A stretch of DNA of 64,000 bases from Streptococcus sp. 68 (GCF_013277415.1 NZ_VMMX01000003.1:239413-303412); one strand, 5' to 3'. Shown: positions 44,744 to 55,189, counted from the first letter of the stretch. The notes: generated from the letters alone by a model not told the origin. Program-made: numbers and translations.

Positions 44744-45211
44744 CTAAAAAGTTTCTTTCTCCCAGCCATCTTCTGTACGATGACGGTAGAAAAACTCTGA
44801 CTTGTTCGGAGCTTCCATCATCTCCATCAAGGGTAACATATCATAGGCCAGATCCAAGTTTGTAATCTGGTCTTTTTGCACCCAAGAAACTTCTCCCTCT
44901 TCTGAGGATTGAAGGGTACCAGAGAACTCAGTCGCCTTATAACAAATGACAATGTAGCGCCCACCTGTATCCAGTGGCCAATTTTTAATGCCGACAAGTT
45001 GAGGATTTTGGATAGTCAACCCTGTTTCTTCATATATTTCACGAATGACAGACTCCGCAAAAGCCTCACCATTTTCAATATGACCTCCAGGAAATGCATA
45101 ACCAGACCAGCGATTGGTTTCAGGAGAGCGATACTGCATCACCACGCGCTGGGTTTCGAGGTCTTCAATCAGACAAATATTTGTTAAAATCGTTAATTGG
45201 GAACGGGACAT
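44744..45211 (-). CDS. NUDIX hydrolase (MutT family)
   Basis: A 155-residue NUDIX protein. The NUDIX box runs from about residue 41 to 63: GGHIENGEAFAESVIREI, then YEETGL, with the metal-binding REIYEE. An 8-oxo-dGTPase or other nucleotide-sugar/NTP pyrophosphatase role is possible; substrate not determinable. It is the intact version of the two 3' fragments at 37307 and 43500. Relative to them its C-terminus differs (GWEKETF against DWEKKIF), and it no longer touches niaR. Confidence 0.88.
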   Translation of the reverse strand: MSRSQLTILTNICLIEDLETQRVVMQYRSPETNRWSGYAFPGGHIENGEAFAESVIREIYEETGLTIQNPQLVGIKNWPLDTGGRYIVICYKATEFSGTLQSSEEGEVSWVQKDQITNLDLAYDMLPLMEMMEAPNKSEFFYRHRTEDGWEKETF

Positions 45212-45356
45212 AAATTTACTCGCTTTCTAATGTTTAAAACATATATTTATAGTATTTTATTTTGGATTTCATGATAAAAGCAAGTCAGAATATTAATGTA
45301 TTCATCATAATTTTAAATACAAATTTTCGCTTCTTCAATTCTTTAATCAGTAGCTA

Positions 45357-47378
45357 TTAAATCTTTTTTAGTTCTTCTAACTCTTCTAAATTAATATTAT
45401 ATTCTTTATAAACTTTACTTTTTAAATATTCTTCTATTCTAGAAAGCATTTTATTAATCATATTAAGAGATTCAAATTTTTGACCAGTATACATTGTCAT
45501 TGTAATTCCTATGAGAGGGAACACAGTTATTATATAAGTTAAAATATCAAAATTACACTTATTGCCTATATAAATAAATAATAGAACTATTAAAATCAAA
45601 ACTATTGTTGTTAATCTTCTTATGAACTTAATACTTCCTGCGACCTTTTTATCAGCATTATCTTTTCTAGCCTCTATATCATTAATTCTTTTTTGAACCT
45701 GTATTTTTTTCTCATTAGAAATTCTAATAATTTCTTTCTTACTGTTCTCCACCTCTTTCTCGGCACGCTTTTTCTCTTCAACTACCTTTTGTCTATCTAA
45801 TTCTCTAACCTTATTATCATATTCCAATTTTTTTACTTTCTTTTCTAATCTCTCCTTTCCGGACTTATATATTTCTAATCCATTTGGATTAATAATATCA
45901 TCAATGTTATTTAATTGATCCCGATCTATATCCTCCGGTTTCATCATTTTTTTACGCAGTTCAATAATATTCTCATTTAAGTCGTCTTCTGACAACTCTC
46001 CTTTTTTATAACTTTCTTTTACTTTATCATATTGTTTAGCAACTGTTTGAGTTAAAATATTAGATAATACCAATCTAGACTTTTCTAATATATTAAACGT
46101 CGAAGGCAAATACTCCGAACCAAATCCTTTATTCAAATCAAACCATAAGCGATTAGTTAATGATGACATACTGATTGCGAGAGGAGCATTAAAATCTTCA
46201 TTCTCTTTATTAAAATCATTAGCCATTTGTAAAATTTTTCCAACTTCAGTGATGACTAGATGCTTTGATTCTTTCAAAGATAAATTTTCAGAATTAATAT
46301 CATCCTTCTTTCTTAAAATATTTGTATAGTTTAAGTGTTTTAAGTATTTTTCCTTATTCTCAGTAGCTAAACCATACTTCTCTACAATTTTTTGACTCTC
46401 AATATTAAAATTATGATACTCTGGAGAATAATAGTTTAATGAATCGGCTTCTGAAATAGAATATCGCTTCAATATATTTGTAAATCTTGAACGTTTGTTT
46501 ACCACATCAGCTGGAGTTGAACAATCTCTTACAATCTCATCCATTGCAACATTTCCAATATCAACAATTTTATTACCTTTTACTATTTCTTCTGCAGTTC
46601 CGAAGAAATGGTCTATATCTTCGCTAACTTCTTTATAATACCGTATTGAAATAATTCGTTTGTTATTTTTTTGATTCATTTCATTAATTAATTGAAACAT
46701 ATCATTAGCTAATTTCTGGAAGAAAATACCATTGTACCCAGCTAAATGAAATAATATTTCCGTTTCAACATATAAATTAATGTTATTTTTCCATGTTAAT
46801 TTACTAATATCACTAGTATAATTAATTCCTGAGAACAGAACGGCTCCTTCTTTTATTTGATTAATATTTTTAAGAAAATTTACATCTGTATCATTTTCAA
46901 TAATAAACTTACTAATAATACTTGAATAGTCTCCATTAAACGAATCATCTAACAAAAAAGAAGTGAATTCTCTTGTTAACTTTTCCTCACTTATTTCTTG
47001 ATCCTTATCTTTCTCATTCTTAACATATTTTATAAGACTTGACATCAATGCACGACTTTTCAAATCATATTCTTCTAATTCTTCTTTAATTTCACTATCC
47101 AAAGAGATATTCTCTCTGCTAACTAAAAATTGTCCATCTTTTTTGGATACAAATTCTATTCTTTTGATAGACGATTGGATAACATAGCTAGGAATATTAA
47201 ATCCGAAATTTTCGTTTAATAATGATGATATTTTTTCAACATTAAAACTATTCAATTCATTGCTCAATATAACGTGTTCGATGAACCTTGATATTACAAA
47301 ATATGTATCTTTTTTTCCATCATTGTATAACTGACGATACGTAGCATAAGATGCTAGTTTATTAACTTGACTAATCAT
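45357..47378 (-). CDS. Unrecognised 673-residue coiled-coil membrane protein
   Basis: I do not recognise this protein. Residues about 205-310 (NINLYVETEILFHLAGYNG, ISIRYYKEVSEDIDHFF) have the hydrophobic-acidic pattern of a PIN-like nuclease core, though Glu stands where PIN domains have Asp. This is tentative. Residues about 515-595 are a charged coiled coil. Two hydrophobic helices (about 600-640) follow, and a short charged tail ends the protein, so it is probably membrane-anchored with the bulk in the cytoplasm. It is very AT-rich and low in common motifs. AGGAG precedes the ATG. It lies 33 bp downstream of uvrB and could be read through from it. Possibly a stand-alone defence gene (inference). 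The gap 45212-45356 holds only the mutT promoter region. Confidence 0.7.
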   Translation of the reverse strand: MISQVNKLASYATYRQLYNDGKKDTYFVISRFIEHVILSNELNSFNVEKISSLLNENFGFNIPSYVIQSSIKRIEFVSKKDGQFLVSRENISLDSEIKEELEEYDLKSRALMSSLIKYVKNEKDKDQEISEEKLTREFTSFLLDDSFNGDYSSIISKFIIENDTDVNFLKNINQIKEGAVLFSGINYTSDISKLTWKNNINLYVETEILFHLAGYNGIFFQKLANDMFQLINEMNQKNNKRIISIRYYKEVSEDIDHFFGTAEEIVKGNKIVDIGNVAMDEIVRDCSTPADVVNKRSRFTNILKRYSISEADSLNYYSPEYHNFNIESQKIVEKYGLATENKEKYLKHLNYTNILRKKDDINSENLSLKESKHLVITEVGKILQMANDFNKENEDFNAPLAISMSSLTNRLWFDLNKGFGSEYLPSTFNILEKSRLVLSNILTQTVAKQYDKVKESYKKGELSEDDLNENIIELRKKMMKPEDIDRDQLNNIDDIINPNGLEIYKSGKERLEKKVKKLEYDNKVRELDRQKVVEEKKRAEKEVENSKKEIIRISNEKKIQVQKRINDIEARKDNADKKVAGSIKFIRRLTTIVLILIVLLFIYIGNKCNFDILTYIITVFPLIGITMTMYTGQKFESLNMINKMLSRIEEYLKSKVYKEYNINLEELEELKKI

Positions 47379-47411
47379 TTCTAATCTCCTATTTTATTAA
47401 TATTTCAGACC

Positions 47412-49400
47412 TTAATCCAACGCCTTGACTTCCAGCATCATATCTCGAATCTGAGCTGCTAGTTCAAAGTCAAGCACTTCGACGGCTTCTTGCATTTGTT
47501 TTTCGAGTTTCTTAACTAGTTCTTTGCGCTCTTGTTTGTTGAGGCTGTTGATGTCGACTTCCTTGTCCTCTTCCTTGGCAACTGCCTTAGTCACGGCAAT
47601 CAAGTCACGAATTTCTTTCTTAATGGTTTGTGGCACGATACCATGTTCTTCATTATAGGCCATCTGGATTTTGCGACGGCGGGCCGTTTCATCGATGGCA
47701 CGTTGCATAGACTGAGTCATCGTGTCCGCATACATGATGACATGGCCTTCACTGTTACGGGCAGCACGTCCAATGGTCTGGATAAGGCCACGTTCATTAC
47801 GAAGGAAACCTTCCTTGTCAGCATCGAGAATCGCTACGAGGCTCACTTCAGGAACGTCAATTCCTTCACGGAGCAGGTTGATTCCGACCAAGACATCAAA
47901 GACACCCAAGCGTAGGTCACGAATTATCTCCGTCCGTTCCAAGGTCTTAATATCCGAGTGCATGTACTTGACCTTGATGCCCATTTCCTTAAAGTAGTCG
48001 GTCAAATCTTCTGCCATTTTCTTGGTCAAGGTTGTAATAAAGGTACGTTCGTTCTTTTCAACACGGGCATTGATTTCACCTAAGAGGTCATCAATCTGTC
48101 CCATTGTCGGACGTACTTCCACCTCAGGATCCAATAGCCCTGTCGGACGAATGATTTGCTCAATCACTGTCTCAGTCTGTTCATTTTCATAGTCACCAGG
48201 TGTCGCTGATACGTAAACAATCTGATGGACATGACTCTCAAACTCCTCCCGACGGAGAGGACGATTGTCCAGAGCAGACGGCAAGCGGAAACCATAATTC
48301 ACCAGCATTTCCTTACGAGAACGGTCTCCATTGTACATGCCTTTGATTTGTCCCATGGTCATGTGGCTCTCATCAATCATGATTAAGAAATCATCTGGGA
48401 AGAAATCTAAGAGCGTATAAGGAGGCTCACCCTCACTACGTCCATCCATGTGGCGTGAATAGTTTTCAACCCCGTTGGTGTAGCCCATCTCACGCAGCAT
48501 TTCGATATCGTACTCTGTCCGTTGTTTCAAGCGCTGGGCTTCAAGCAATTTGCCTTCCTTTTCAAAGACAGCTAGTTGCTCTTCTAATTCTGCTTGAATC
48601 TTGGCAATGGCAACTTCCATGTGGTCGTCATTGGTCACAAAGTGAGTCGCAGGGAAAATCGCTAAATGATCCACTTCTCCCAAGACCTGACCAGTCAGGG
48701 CCTCAACTTCACGAATACGGTCAATTTCGTCTCCAAAGAATTCTACTCGAAAAGCGTGTTCATCACGGGAAGCTGGGAAAATCTCTACCACATCCCCACG
48801 AACTCGAAATCTTCCCCGTTGGAAATCAATATCATTGCGTTCAAACTGGATATCAACCAAGTCATTTAAGAGTTTATCACGAGAAATTTCAAGACCTGGA
48901 CGGAGACTAACGACACTATCAGCGTATTCCTTGGGCGAACCCAAACCATAGATACAAGAGACTGAGGCCACTACAATAACATCATTACGCTCCAGAAGAG
49001 CTGAGGTAGCTGAGTGGCGTAGCTTATCAATCTCATCGTTGACAGAACTGTCCTTCTCAATGTAAGTATCGCTAGAAGGTACATAGGCCTCAGGTTGGTA
49101 ATAATCATAGTAAGACACAAAGTACTCAACTGCATTTTCAGGGAAAAATTCCTTAAACTCCCCATAGAGCTGGCCTGCTAGAGTTTTATTGTGGGCAATA
49201 ACCAGAGTTGGTTTATTGACTTTGGAAATGACCTGACTCATGGTATAGGTCTTCCCTGTTCCGGTCGCCCCCATCAGAATCTGAGCTTTTTCTCCACCCT
49301 CAATGTTATCAACCAACTGTTCGATAGCTTGTGGTTGATCTCCTGATGGTTGATATTTTGATACTAGTTTAAATTGATTATCTGTAATGCGATTGATCAT
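47412..49400 (-). CDS. uvrB: Excinuclease ABC subunit B
   Basis: The damage-verification helicase of nucleotide excision repair. The 662-residue protein has Walker [17 protein letters not shown] (near 43-58), the beta-hairpin [24 protein letters not shown] ([10 protein letters not shown]), helicase motifs V/VI ([21 protein letters not shown]) and a C-terminal UVR domain ([23 protein letters not shown] by region) for UvrC contact. Full length, AGAGAGG ribosome site, TGCTAAAAT extended -10 about 25 bp upstream. Confidence 0.97.
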   Translation of the reverse strand: MINRITDNQFKLVSKYQPSGDQPQAIEQLVDNIEGGEKAQILMGATGTGKTYTMSQVISKVNKPTLVIAHNKTLAGQLYGEFKEFFPENAVEYFVSYYDYYQPEAYVPSSDTYIEKDSSVNDEIDKLRHSATSALLERNDVIVVASVSCIYGLGSPKEYADSVVSLRPGLEISRDKLLNDLVDIQFERNDIDFQRGRFRVRGDVVEIFPASRDEHAFRVEFFGDEIDRIREVEALTGQVLGEVDHLAIFPATHFVTNDDHMEVAIAKIQAELEEQLAVFEKEGKLLEAQRLKQRTEYDIEMLREMGYTNGVENYSRHMDGRSEGEPPYTLLDFFPDDFLIMIDESHMTMGQIKGMYNGDRSRKEMLVNYGFRLPSALDNRPLRREEFESHVHQIVYVSATPGDYENEQTETVIEQIIRPTGLLDPEVEVRPTMGQIDDLLGEINARVEKNERTFITTLTKKMAEDLTDYFKEMGIKVKYMHSDIKTLERTEIIRDLRLGVFDVLVGINLLREGIDVPEVSLVAILDADKEGFLRNERGLIQTIGRAARNSEGHVIMYADTMTQSMQRAIDETARRRKIQMAYNEEHGIVPQTIKKEIRDLIAVTKAVAKEEDKEVDINSLNKQERKELVKKLEKQMQEAVEVLDFELAAQIRDMMLEVKALD

Positions 49401-49476
49401 AAGAATCCTCTCTCGATGTGCTATTCCTATTTTAGCATACTTGTAGCATTTTCACGAAGAAAAGGACGGACCGAAG

Positions 49477-50430
49477 TCACATCCTTTCATTTTCTTTCTT
49501 TAATTGATAAGCGAGATAAAGAATCAGCAGAAACAAAATAATACTGGACACGATGGAACCCTCAATACCAAAAGACCCACCAGATAGCCAGTCTTGATTG
49601 CCTTGTGGAGTAAATTTCATGATTGATGTTCCTGAAGACTGACCACTAACTAATACTCCAAAGAGGTTTCCCTGTGCGAAATTCCAAGCTCCATGAATAC
49701 CACCTATACCCCATATAGTATCTGTTTTAAGAAGATATAGAGACATGGCAACCCCAAATAAAAAGAGATCAATTGCAGATAAGAAGGTTATGCCTGAATT
49801 TCCTAAATGAAGTAAGGTAAAGAGACTACTAGATATGATAATAGCGACTTTAAGATTGGTTCTCTTAGCCAATTGTGGAATCAACCAAGCACGAGTAACC
49901 AATTCTTCTGCCGTTCCCTGTAAAATCCAAAAAGGTATTGTAAATAAAGTAAAAGCTAGCGAATAAGTATCCAAGTGAATGGAGTCAAATTGATACTGCC
50001 CCAACACTACTAGTCCAGCCAAAGCAAGTATAAAGAGGGATAGACCAAGACCGTATCCTTTAAATAAGGCACTTAAAAAATTTTCTTTATAAAATCCCAA
50101 GGTTCGAATCGGTCTTTTCTCAACTTTTCTAGTCCATCTAAACACAGTTAAGATGATAAAAGCAAAGGACAGTAATTCAAATATCAAATGGATGTCACTT
50201 GATTTATCAGATAAATTCTGAAATAACATTTGAAGGAAATCTGCAATTCTTTGACCACCCATACCAAGATTGCTAAATAGCCCGATCAATGCTAAAAAAC
50301 TAAGGCCAAAAAATAGAGAAGATATGAACTCAGATATATAGACGAAAAATAGAGCTAACAAGGGGCTTGTGTAAATGTTTAAACTCATTTTAGAAGTTTC
50401 AAAGTCTTTTAAGATTCTTTTGTCTTTCAT
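49477..50430 (-). CDS. CPBP-family intramembrane glutamic protease (Abi/CAAX type)
   Basis: A 317-residue membrane protein with about eight hydrophobic segments and the CPBP motifs: EELVTRAWLIPQL (EExxxR), SSSLFTLLHLGNSG (FxxxH) and HGAWNFAQG. Members cut within membranes or protect against self-bacteriocins. The substrate here is unknown. ATG 50430 with AGAGGATAAAG is chosen; the frame to 50502 crosses the promoter at 50465-50473. It lies between uvrB and glnP as in pneumococcus. Confidence 0.88.
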   Translation of the reverse strand: MKDKRILKDFETSKMSLNIYTSPLLALFFVYISEFISSLFFGLSFLALIGLFSNLGMGGQRIADFLQMLFQNLSDKSSDIHLIFELLSFAFIILTVFRWTRKVEKRPIRTLGFYKENFLSALFKGYGLGLSLFILALAGLVVLGQYQFDSIHLDTYSLAFTLFTIPFWILQGTAEELVTRAWLIPQLAKRTNLKVAIIISSSLFTLLHLGNSGITFLSAIDLFLFGVAMSLYLLKTDTIWGIGGIHGAWNFAQGNLFGVLVSGQSSGTSIMKFTPQGNQDWLSGGSFGIEGSIVSSIILFLLILYLAYQLKKENERM

Positions 50431-50464
50431 AACTTTATCCTCTTTTACTATATGATATACCTTT

Positions 50465-50473
50465 ATTATAGCA
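50465..50473 (-). promoter_or_regulatory. Extended -10 promoter of the CPBP gene
   Basis: The minus strand reads TGCTATAAT, 35 bp before the ATG. Confidence 0.6.
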
Positions 50474-50512
50474 CTTCTGTTGTGTGATTCAAGACAAAAC
50501 AAGAATTATGGA

Positions 50513-50529
50513 TGTTATATTTTCTAACA
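50513..50529 (+). promoter_or_regulatory. GlnR box before glnP
   Basis: TGTTATATTTTCTAACA fits the GlnR consensus TGTNA-N7-TNACA exactly and is a near-perfect inverted repeat. It ends 15 bp upstream of the -35. GlnR repression of glnPQ-zwf is known in pneumococcus. Confidence 0.85.
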
Positions 50530-50544
50530 CAGAAATATAAAAAT

Positions 50545-50573
50545 TTGCCTTTTTTTACTTTTTCTGATATAAT
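50545..50573 (+). promoter_or_regulatory. Promoter of glnPQ
   Basis: TTGCCT, 17 bp, TATAAT, with TGA directly before the -10 (extended -10). The start is expected near 50580, and AAAGGAG follows. Confidence 0.75.
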
Positions 50574-50602
50574 GGGAAAATATTCGGAAAAGGAGACTAA
50601 AA

Positions 50603-52768
50603 ATGAAGAAAAAATTTCTAGCATTTTTGCTAATTTTATTCCCAATTTTCTCATTAGGTATTGCAAAAGCTGAAACGATTAAGATTGTTTCTGATACCGC
50701 CTATGCACCTTTTGAGTTTAAAGATTCAGATCAAACTTATAAAGGAATTGATGTTGACATTATTAACAAAGTCGCAGAGATTAAAGGATGGAATATTCAG
50801 ATGTCCTATCCTGGATTTGATGCAGCGGTCAATGCGGTTCAAGCTGGGCAAGCTGATGCCATCATGGCAGGGATGACAAAGACGAAAGAACGTGAAAAAG
50901 TCTTCACCATGTCTGATACTTACTATGATACAAAAGTTGTCATTGCTACTACAAAATCACACAAGATTAGTAAATATGACCAATTAACTGGCAAAACCGT
51001 TGGTGTTAAAAACGGAACTGCTGCTCAACGTTTTCTTGAAACAATCAAAGATAAATACGGCTTTACTATTAAAACATTTGACACTAGTGATTTGATGAAC
51101 AACAGCTTGAGTGCTGGTGCCATTGATGCTATGATGGATGACAAACCTGTTATCGAATATGCCATTAACCAAGGTCAAGACCTCCATATTGAAATGGATG
51201 GTGAAGCTGTAGGTAGCTTTGCTTTCGGTGTTAAAAAAGGTAGCAAATACGAGCACTTAGTCACTGAATTTAACCAAGCCTTAGCTGAAATGAAAAAAGA
51301 TGGTAGTCTTGATAAAATCATCAAGAAATGGACTGCTTCATCGTCTTCAGCAGTGCCAACTACAACTACTCTTGCAGGCTTAAAAGCTATTCCTGTTAAA
51401 GCTAAATACATCATTGCCAGCGATTCTTCTTTTGCACCTTTTGTTTTCCAAAATTCAAGCAACCAATACACTGGTATTGATATGGAATTGATTAAGGCAA
51501 TCGCTAAAGACCAAGGTTTTGAAATTGAAATCATCAACCCTGGTTTTGATGCTGCTATCAGTGCTGTCCAAGCTGGTCAAGCAGATGGTATCATTGCTGG
51601 TATGTCTGTCACAGATGCTCGTAAGGCAACTTTTGACTTCTCAGAATCATACTACACAGCCAATACTATCCTTGGTGTCAAAGAATCAAGTACCATTGCT
51701 TCTTATGAAGATTTGAAAGGGAAGACAGTTGGTGTTAAAAACGGAACTGCTTCTCAAACCTTCCTAACAGAAAATCAAAGCAAATACGGCTACAAAATCA
51801 AAACCTTCGCTGATGGTTCGTCAATGTATGACAGTTTAAACACTGGTGCCATTGATGCCGTTATGGATGATGAACCTGTTCTCAAATATTCTATCAGCCA
51901 AGGACAAAAATTGAAAACTCCAATCGCTGGAACTCCAATCGGTGAAACAGCCTTTGCCGTTAAAAAAGGCACAAATCCAGAATTGATTGAAATGTTCAAC
52001 AACGGACTCGCAAACCTTAAAGCAAACGGAGAATTCCAAAAGATTCTTGATAAATACCTAGCTAGTGAGTCTTCAACTGCTTCAACAAGCACTGTTGATG
52101 AGACAACTATCTGGGGCTTGCTTCAAAATAACTATAAACAACTCCTTAGTGGGCTTGGTATCACTCTTGCTCTAGCTCTTATCTCATTTGCTATTGCCAT
52201 TGTCATCGGGATTATCTTCGGTATGTTCAGCGTTAGCCCCTACAAATCTCTTCGTGTGATCTCTGAGATTTTCGTTGACGTTATCCGTGGTATTCCATTG
52301 ATGATTCTTGCAGCCTTCATCTTCTGGGGAATTCCAAACTTCATCGAGTCTATCACAGGCCAACAAAGTCCAATTAACGACTTCGTAGCCGGTACCATTG
52401 CCCTCTCACTCAATGCAGCGGCTTATATCGCTGAAATCGTTCGTGGTGGTATTCAGGCCGTTCCTGTTGGACAAATGGAAGCCAGCCGAAGCTTGGGTAT
52501 CTCTTATGGAAAAACCATGCGTAAGATTATCTTGCCACAAGCAACTAAATTGATGTTGCCAAACTTTGTTAACCAATTCGTTATCGCTCTTAAAGATACA
52601 ACCATCGTATCTGCTATCGGTTTGGTGGAACTCTTCCAAACTGGTAAGATTATCATCGCCCGTAACTACCAAAGTTTCAAGATGTATGCAATCCTTGCTA
52701 TCTTCTATCTTGTAATTATCACGCTTTTGACTAAACTAGCGAAACGCTTAGAAAAGAGGATTCGTTAA
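50603..52768 (+). CDS. glnP: Glutamine ABC transporter: two binding domains fused to permease
   Basis: A 721-residue fusion. Signal peptide 1-26 ([20 protein letters not shown], then KAE). Two tandem solute-binding domains (about 27-245 and 265-490) are clear internal repeats: both carry [27 protein letters not shown] and DAxMDDxPV. A permease domain (about 505-721) has [21 protein letters not shown], the EAA loop that contacts GlnQ. The import substrate is glutamine or glutamate by analogy with GlnPQ. The stop overlaps the glnQ ATG by one base. Under the GlnR box. Confidence 0.94.
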   Translation: MKKKFLAFLLILFPIFSLGIAKAETIKIVSDTAYAPFEFKDSDQTYKGIDVDIINKVAEIKGWNIQMSYPGFDAAVNAVQAGQADAIMAGMTKTKEREKVFTMSDTYYDTKVVIATTKSHKISKYDQLTGKTVGVKNGTAAQRFLETIKDKYGFTIKTFDTSDLMNNSLSAGAIDAMMDDKPVIEYAINQGQDLHIEMDGEAVGSFAFGVKKGSKYEHLVTEFNQALAEMKKDGSLDKIIKKWTASSSSAVPTTTTLAGLKAIPVKAKYIIASDSSFAPFVFQNSSNQYTGIDMELIKAIAKDQGFEIEIINPGFDAAISAVQAGQADGIIAGMSVTDARKATFDFSESYYTANTILGVKESSTIASYEDLKGKTVGVKNGTASQTFLTENQSKYGYKIKTFADGSSMYDSLNTGAIDAVMDDEPVLKYSISQGQKLKTPIAGTPIGETAFAVKKGTNPELIEMFNNGLANLKANGEFQKILDKYLASESSTASTSTVDETTIWGLLQNNYKQLLSGLGITLALALISFAIAIVIGIIFGMFSVSPYKSLRVISEIFVDVIRGIPLMILAAFIFWGIPNFIESITGQQSPINDFVAGTIALSLNAAAYIAEIVRGGIQAVPVGQMEASRSLGISYGKTMRKIILPQATKLMLPNFVNQFVIALKDTTIVSAIGLVELFQTGKIIIARNYQSFKMYAILAIFYLVIITLLTKLAKRLEKRIR

Positions 52769-53508
52769 TGGCAAAATTAAAAATTGATGTAAATGATTTA
52801 CACAAAAGCTACGGAAAAAATGAAGTCCTAAAAGGAATTACGACTAAGTTCTATGAAGGAGATGTTGTCTGTATCATCGGTCCTTCAGGTTCTGGTAAGT
52901 CAACTTTCCTCCGTAGCCTCAATCTTTTAGAAGAAGTCACTAGCGGTCACATCACTGTGAACGGTTATGACTTAACTGAAAAAACAACCAATGTTGACCA
53001 TGTCCGTGAAAATATCGGAATGGTTTTCCAACACTTCAACCTTTTCCCACACATGTCTGTATTAGACAACATCACCTTTGCTCCTATTGAGCACAAGTTG
53101 ATGACTAAGGAAGAAGCTGAAAAATTGGGAATGGAGTTGCTTGACAAGGTTGGACTAGCAGATAAGGCTAAGGCCTGTCCAGATAGCCTGTCAGGTGGTC
53201 AAAAACAACGTGTGGCCATCGCTCGTGGACTTGCAATGAATCCAGACATCATGCTCTTTGATGAACCAACTTCTGCCCTTGACCCTGAGATGGTCGGAGA
53301 CGTACTAAACGTTATGAAGGAATTGGCTAAGCAAGGCATGACCATGATCATTGTAACCCACGAGATGGGATTTGCCCGTCAGGTTGCCAACCGTGTTATC
53401 TTTACTGCGGACGGTGAATTCCTTGAAGATGGGACACCTGATCAAATCTTTGACAACCCACAACACCCACGTCTGAAAGATTTCTTGGACAAGGTCTTAA
53501 ACGTTTAA
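52768..53508 (+). CDS. glnQ: Glutamine ABC transporter ATP-binding protein
   Basis: A 246-residue polar amino-acid ABC ATPase: Walker [18 protein letters not shown]-loop [19 protein letters not shown], signature [16 protein letters not shown], Walker [18 protein letters not shown] and H-loop [10 protein letters not shown]. It energises GlnP. TAATG coupling to glnP, and a strong terminator follows, so zwf has its own promoter even if some read-through occurs. Confidence 0.96.
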   Translation: MAKLKIDVNDLHKSYGKNEVLKGITTKFYEGDVVCIIGPSGSGKSTFLRSLNLLEEVTSGHITVNGYDLTEKTTNVDHVRENIGMVFQHFNLFPHMSVLDNITFAPIEHKLMTKEEAEKLGMELLDKVGLADKAKACPDSLSGGQKQRVAIARGLAMNPDIMLFDEPTSALDPEMVGDVLNVMKELAKQGMTMIIVTHEMGFARQVANRVIFTADGEFLEDGTPDQIFDNPQHPRLKDFLDKVLNV

Positions 53509-53512
53509 ACGC

Positions 53513-53543
53513 AAACTGTAAGGATTTCCTTGCAGTTTTTTTC
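53513..53543 (+). terminator. Terminator after glnQ
   Basis: AAACTGTAAGG pairs with CCTTGCAGTTT (one G-T), 4-nt loop, then five further Ts, 4 nt after the stop. Confidence 0.85.
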
Positions 53544-53561
53544 TACCTCGTATTGGAATTT

Positions 53562-53589
53562 TTGATTTTTCGGAAAATTATGTTAGAAT
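53562..53589 (+). promoter_or_regulatory. Predicted promoter of zwf
   Basis: TTGATT, 16 bp, TAGAAT, preceded by TGT (extended -10). The start is expected near 53596. Confidence 0.6.
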
Positions 53590-53601
53590 TAAGTTTATGA
53601 A

Positions 53602-53632
53602 ATGAGGTTTCCTCATACCTAGCAAGACTAGG
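53602..53632 (+). promoter_or_regulatory. Two tandem small hairpins in the zwf leader
   Basis: ATGAGG-TTT-CCTCAT is followed one base later by CCTAG-CAAGA-CTAGG, both perfect. They sit in the about 63-nt leader between the promoter and the zwf ATG, whose ribosome site (AGGT in TTAGGTAGCTAG) is weak. TAGG and CTAG recur near the start codon, so alternative pairing is possible. Confidence 0.45.
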
Positions 53633-53658
53633 AATAAAAATAGAAATTAGGTAGCTAG

Positions 53659-55146
53659 ATGTCATCTAAGGTTATTGTTACAATTTTCGGTGCGAGTGGA
53701 GACCTGGCTAAACGCAAGCTCTACCCTTCCCTATTTAGACTATATAAATCCGGCAATCTTTCCAAGCACTTTGCAGTTATTGGAACTGCCCGTCGTCCTT
53801 GGAGCAAGGAATATTTTGAATCTGTTGTAGTCGAATCCATCCTTGATTTGGCAGATAGTACCGAACAGGCTCAAGAGTTCGCTAGCCACTTCTACTATCA
53901 AAGTCATGATGTCAATGATACGGAACACTACATTGCTTTACGTCAATTGCAGGCTGAACTAAATGACAAGTACCAAGCTGAACACAACAAGCTCTTCTTC
54001 TTGTCTATGGCACCTCAGTTCTTTGGAACCATTGCCAAACACCTCAAGTCTGAAAATATCGTAGATGGAAAAGGTTTTGAGCGCTTAATCGTTGAAAAAC
54101 CATTTGGTACAGATTACGCAACTGCAAGCAAGTTGAATGATGAACTCCTGGCAACATTTGACGAAGAGCAAATTTTCCGTATCGACCATTATCTTGGTAA
54201 GGAAATGATCCAAAGCATCTTTGCAGTTCGCTTTGCAAACTTGATTTTTGAAAACGTTTGGAACAAGGACTTTATCGATAATGTTCAAATTACCTTTGCA
54301 GAGCGCTTGGGTGTAGAAGAACGTGGTGGCTACTATGACCAATCTGGTGCCCTCCGTGACATGGTACAAAACCACACTTTGCAACTGCTTTCTCTCCTTG
54401 CCATGGACAAGCCAGCAAGCTTCACAAAAGATGAGATCCGTGCTGAAAAGATTAAGGTCTTTAAAAACCTCTATCATCCAACTGATGAAGAACTTAAAGA
54501 ATACTTTATCCGTGGTCAATACCGTTCTGGTAAGATTGATGGCATGAAATACATCTCTTATCGTAGCGAGCCAAATGTAAATCCAGAATCTACAACTGAA
54601 ACCTTTGCATCTGGTGCTTTCTTTGTAGACAGCGATCGATTCCGTGGTGTTCCTTTCTTCTTCCGTACTGGTAAACGTCTGACTGAAAAAGGAACTCATG
54701 TCAACATCGTCTTTAAACAAATGGACTCTATCTTTGGAGAACCACTTGCTCCAAACATTTTGACCATCTATATCCAACCAACAGAAGGCTTCTCTCTTAG
54801 CCTAAATGGGAAGCAGGTAGGAGAAGAATTTAACTTGGCTCCTAACTCACTTGATTACCGTACAGATGCGACCGCAACTGGTGCCTCTCCAGAACCATAC
54901 GAAAAATTGATTTATGATGTCCTAAACAACAACTCAACTAACTTTAGCCACTGGGATGAAGTTGGGGCGTCATGGAAGTTGATTGACCGTATCGAAGAGC
55001 TCTGGGCCGAAAATGGTGCCCCACTTCATGACTATAAAGCTGGAAGCATGGGACCTCAAGCAAGCTTTGATTTACTTGAAAAATTCGATGCCAAATGGAC
55101 TTGGCAACCAGATATCGCCTATCGTCAAGATGGTCGTTTAGAATAA
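53659..55146 (+). CDS. zwf: Glucose-6-phosphate 1-dehydrogenase
   Basis: First step of the oxidative pentose phosphate path, giving NADPH. The 495-residue protein has the dinucleotide motif FGASGDLAKRKLYPSLF (residues 10-26), the active-site RIDHYLGKEM, VEKPFGTD, AERLGVEERGGYYDQSGALRDM (split here as conserved block) and RTGKRL. Full length. In pneumococcus it belongs to the GlnR-controlled glnPQ-zwf group, and the order is the same here. Confidence 0.96.
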   Translation: MSSKVIVTIFGASGDLAKRKLYPSLFRLYKSGNLSKHFAVIGTARRPWSKEYFESVVVESILDLADSTEQAQEFASHFYYQSHDVNDTEHYIALRQLQAELNDKYQAEHNKLFFLSMAPQFFGTIAKHLKSENIVDGKGFERLIVEKPFGTDYATASKLNDELLATFDEEQIFRIDHYLGKEMIQSIFAVRFANLIFENVWNKDFIDNVQITFAERLGVEERGGYYDQSGALRDMVQNHTLQLLSLLAMDKPASFTKDEIRAEKIKVFKNLYHPTDEELKEYFIRGQYRSGKIDGMKYISYRSEPNVNPESTTETFASGAFFVDSDRFRGVPFFFRTGKRLTEKGTHVNIVFKQMDSIFGEPLAPNILTIYIQPTEGFSLSLNGKQVGEEFNLAPNSLDYRTDATATGASPEPYEKLIYDVLNNNSTNFSHWDEVGASWKLIDRIEELWAENGAPLHDYKAGSMGPQASFDLLEKFDAKWTWQPDIAYRQDGRLE

Positions 55147-55152
55147 AAAATT

Positions 55153-55182
55153 TCCTGCAAGTTTGTGCCTTGCAGGATTTTT
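55153..55182. terminator. Bidirectional terminator between zwf and ftsY
   Basis: TCCTGCAAG and CTTGCAGGA form a perfect 9-bp stem with a 7-nt loop. T-runs on the plus side (TTTTTC) and A-runs before the stem let it serve both convergent genes. Confidence 0.88.
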
Positions 55183-55189
55183 CTTCTAA

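Noticed and set aside
54085-54777. A 230-residue minus-strand frame inside zwf
   Set aside because: It is antisense to a well-conserved enzyme and has no initiation signals or recognisable domain.
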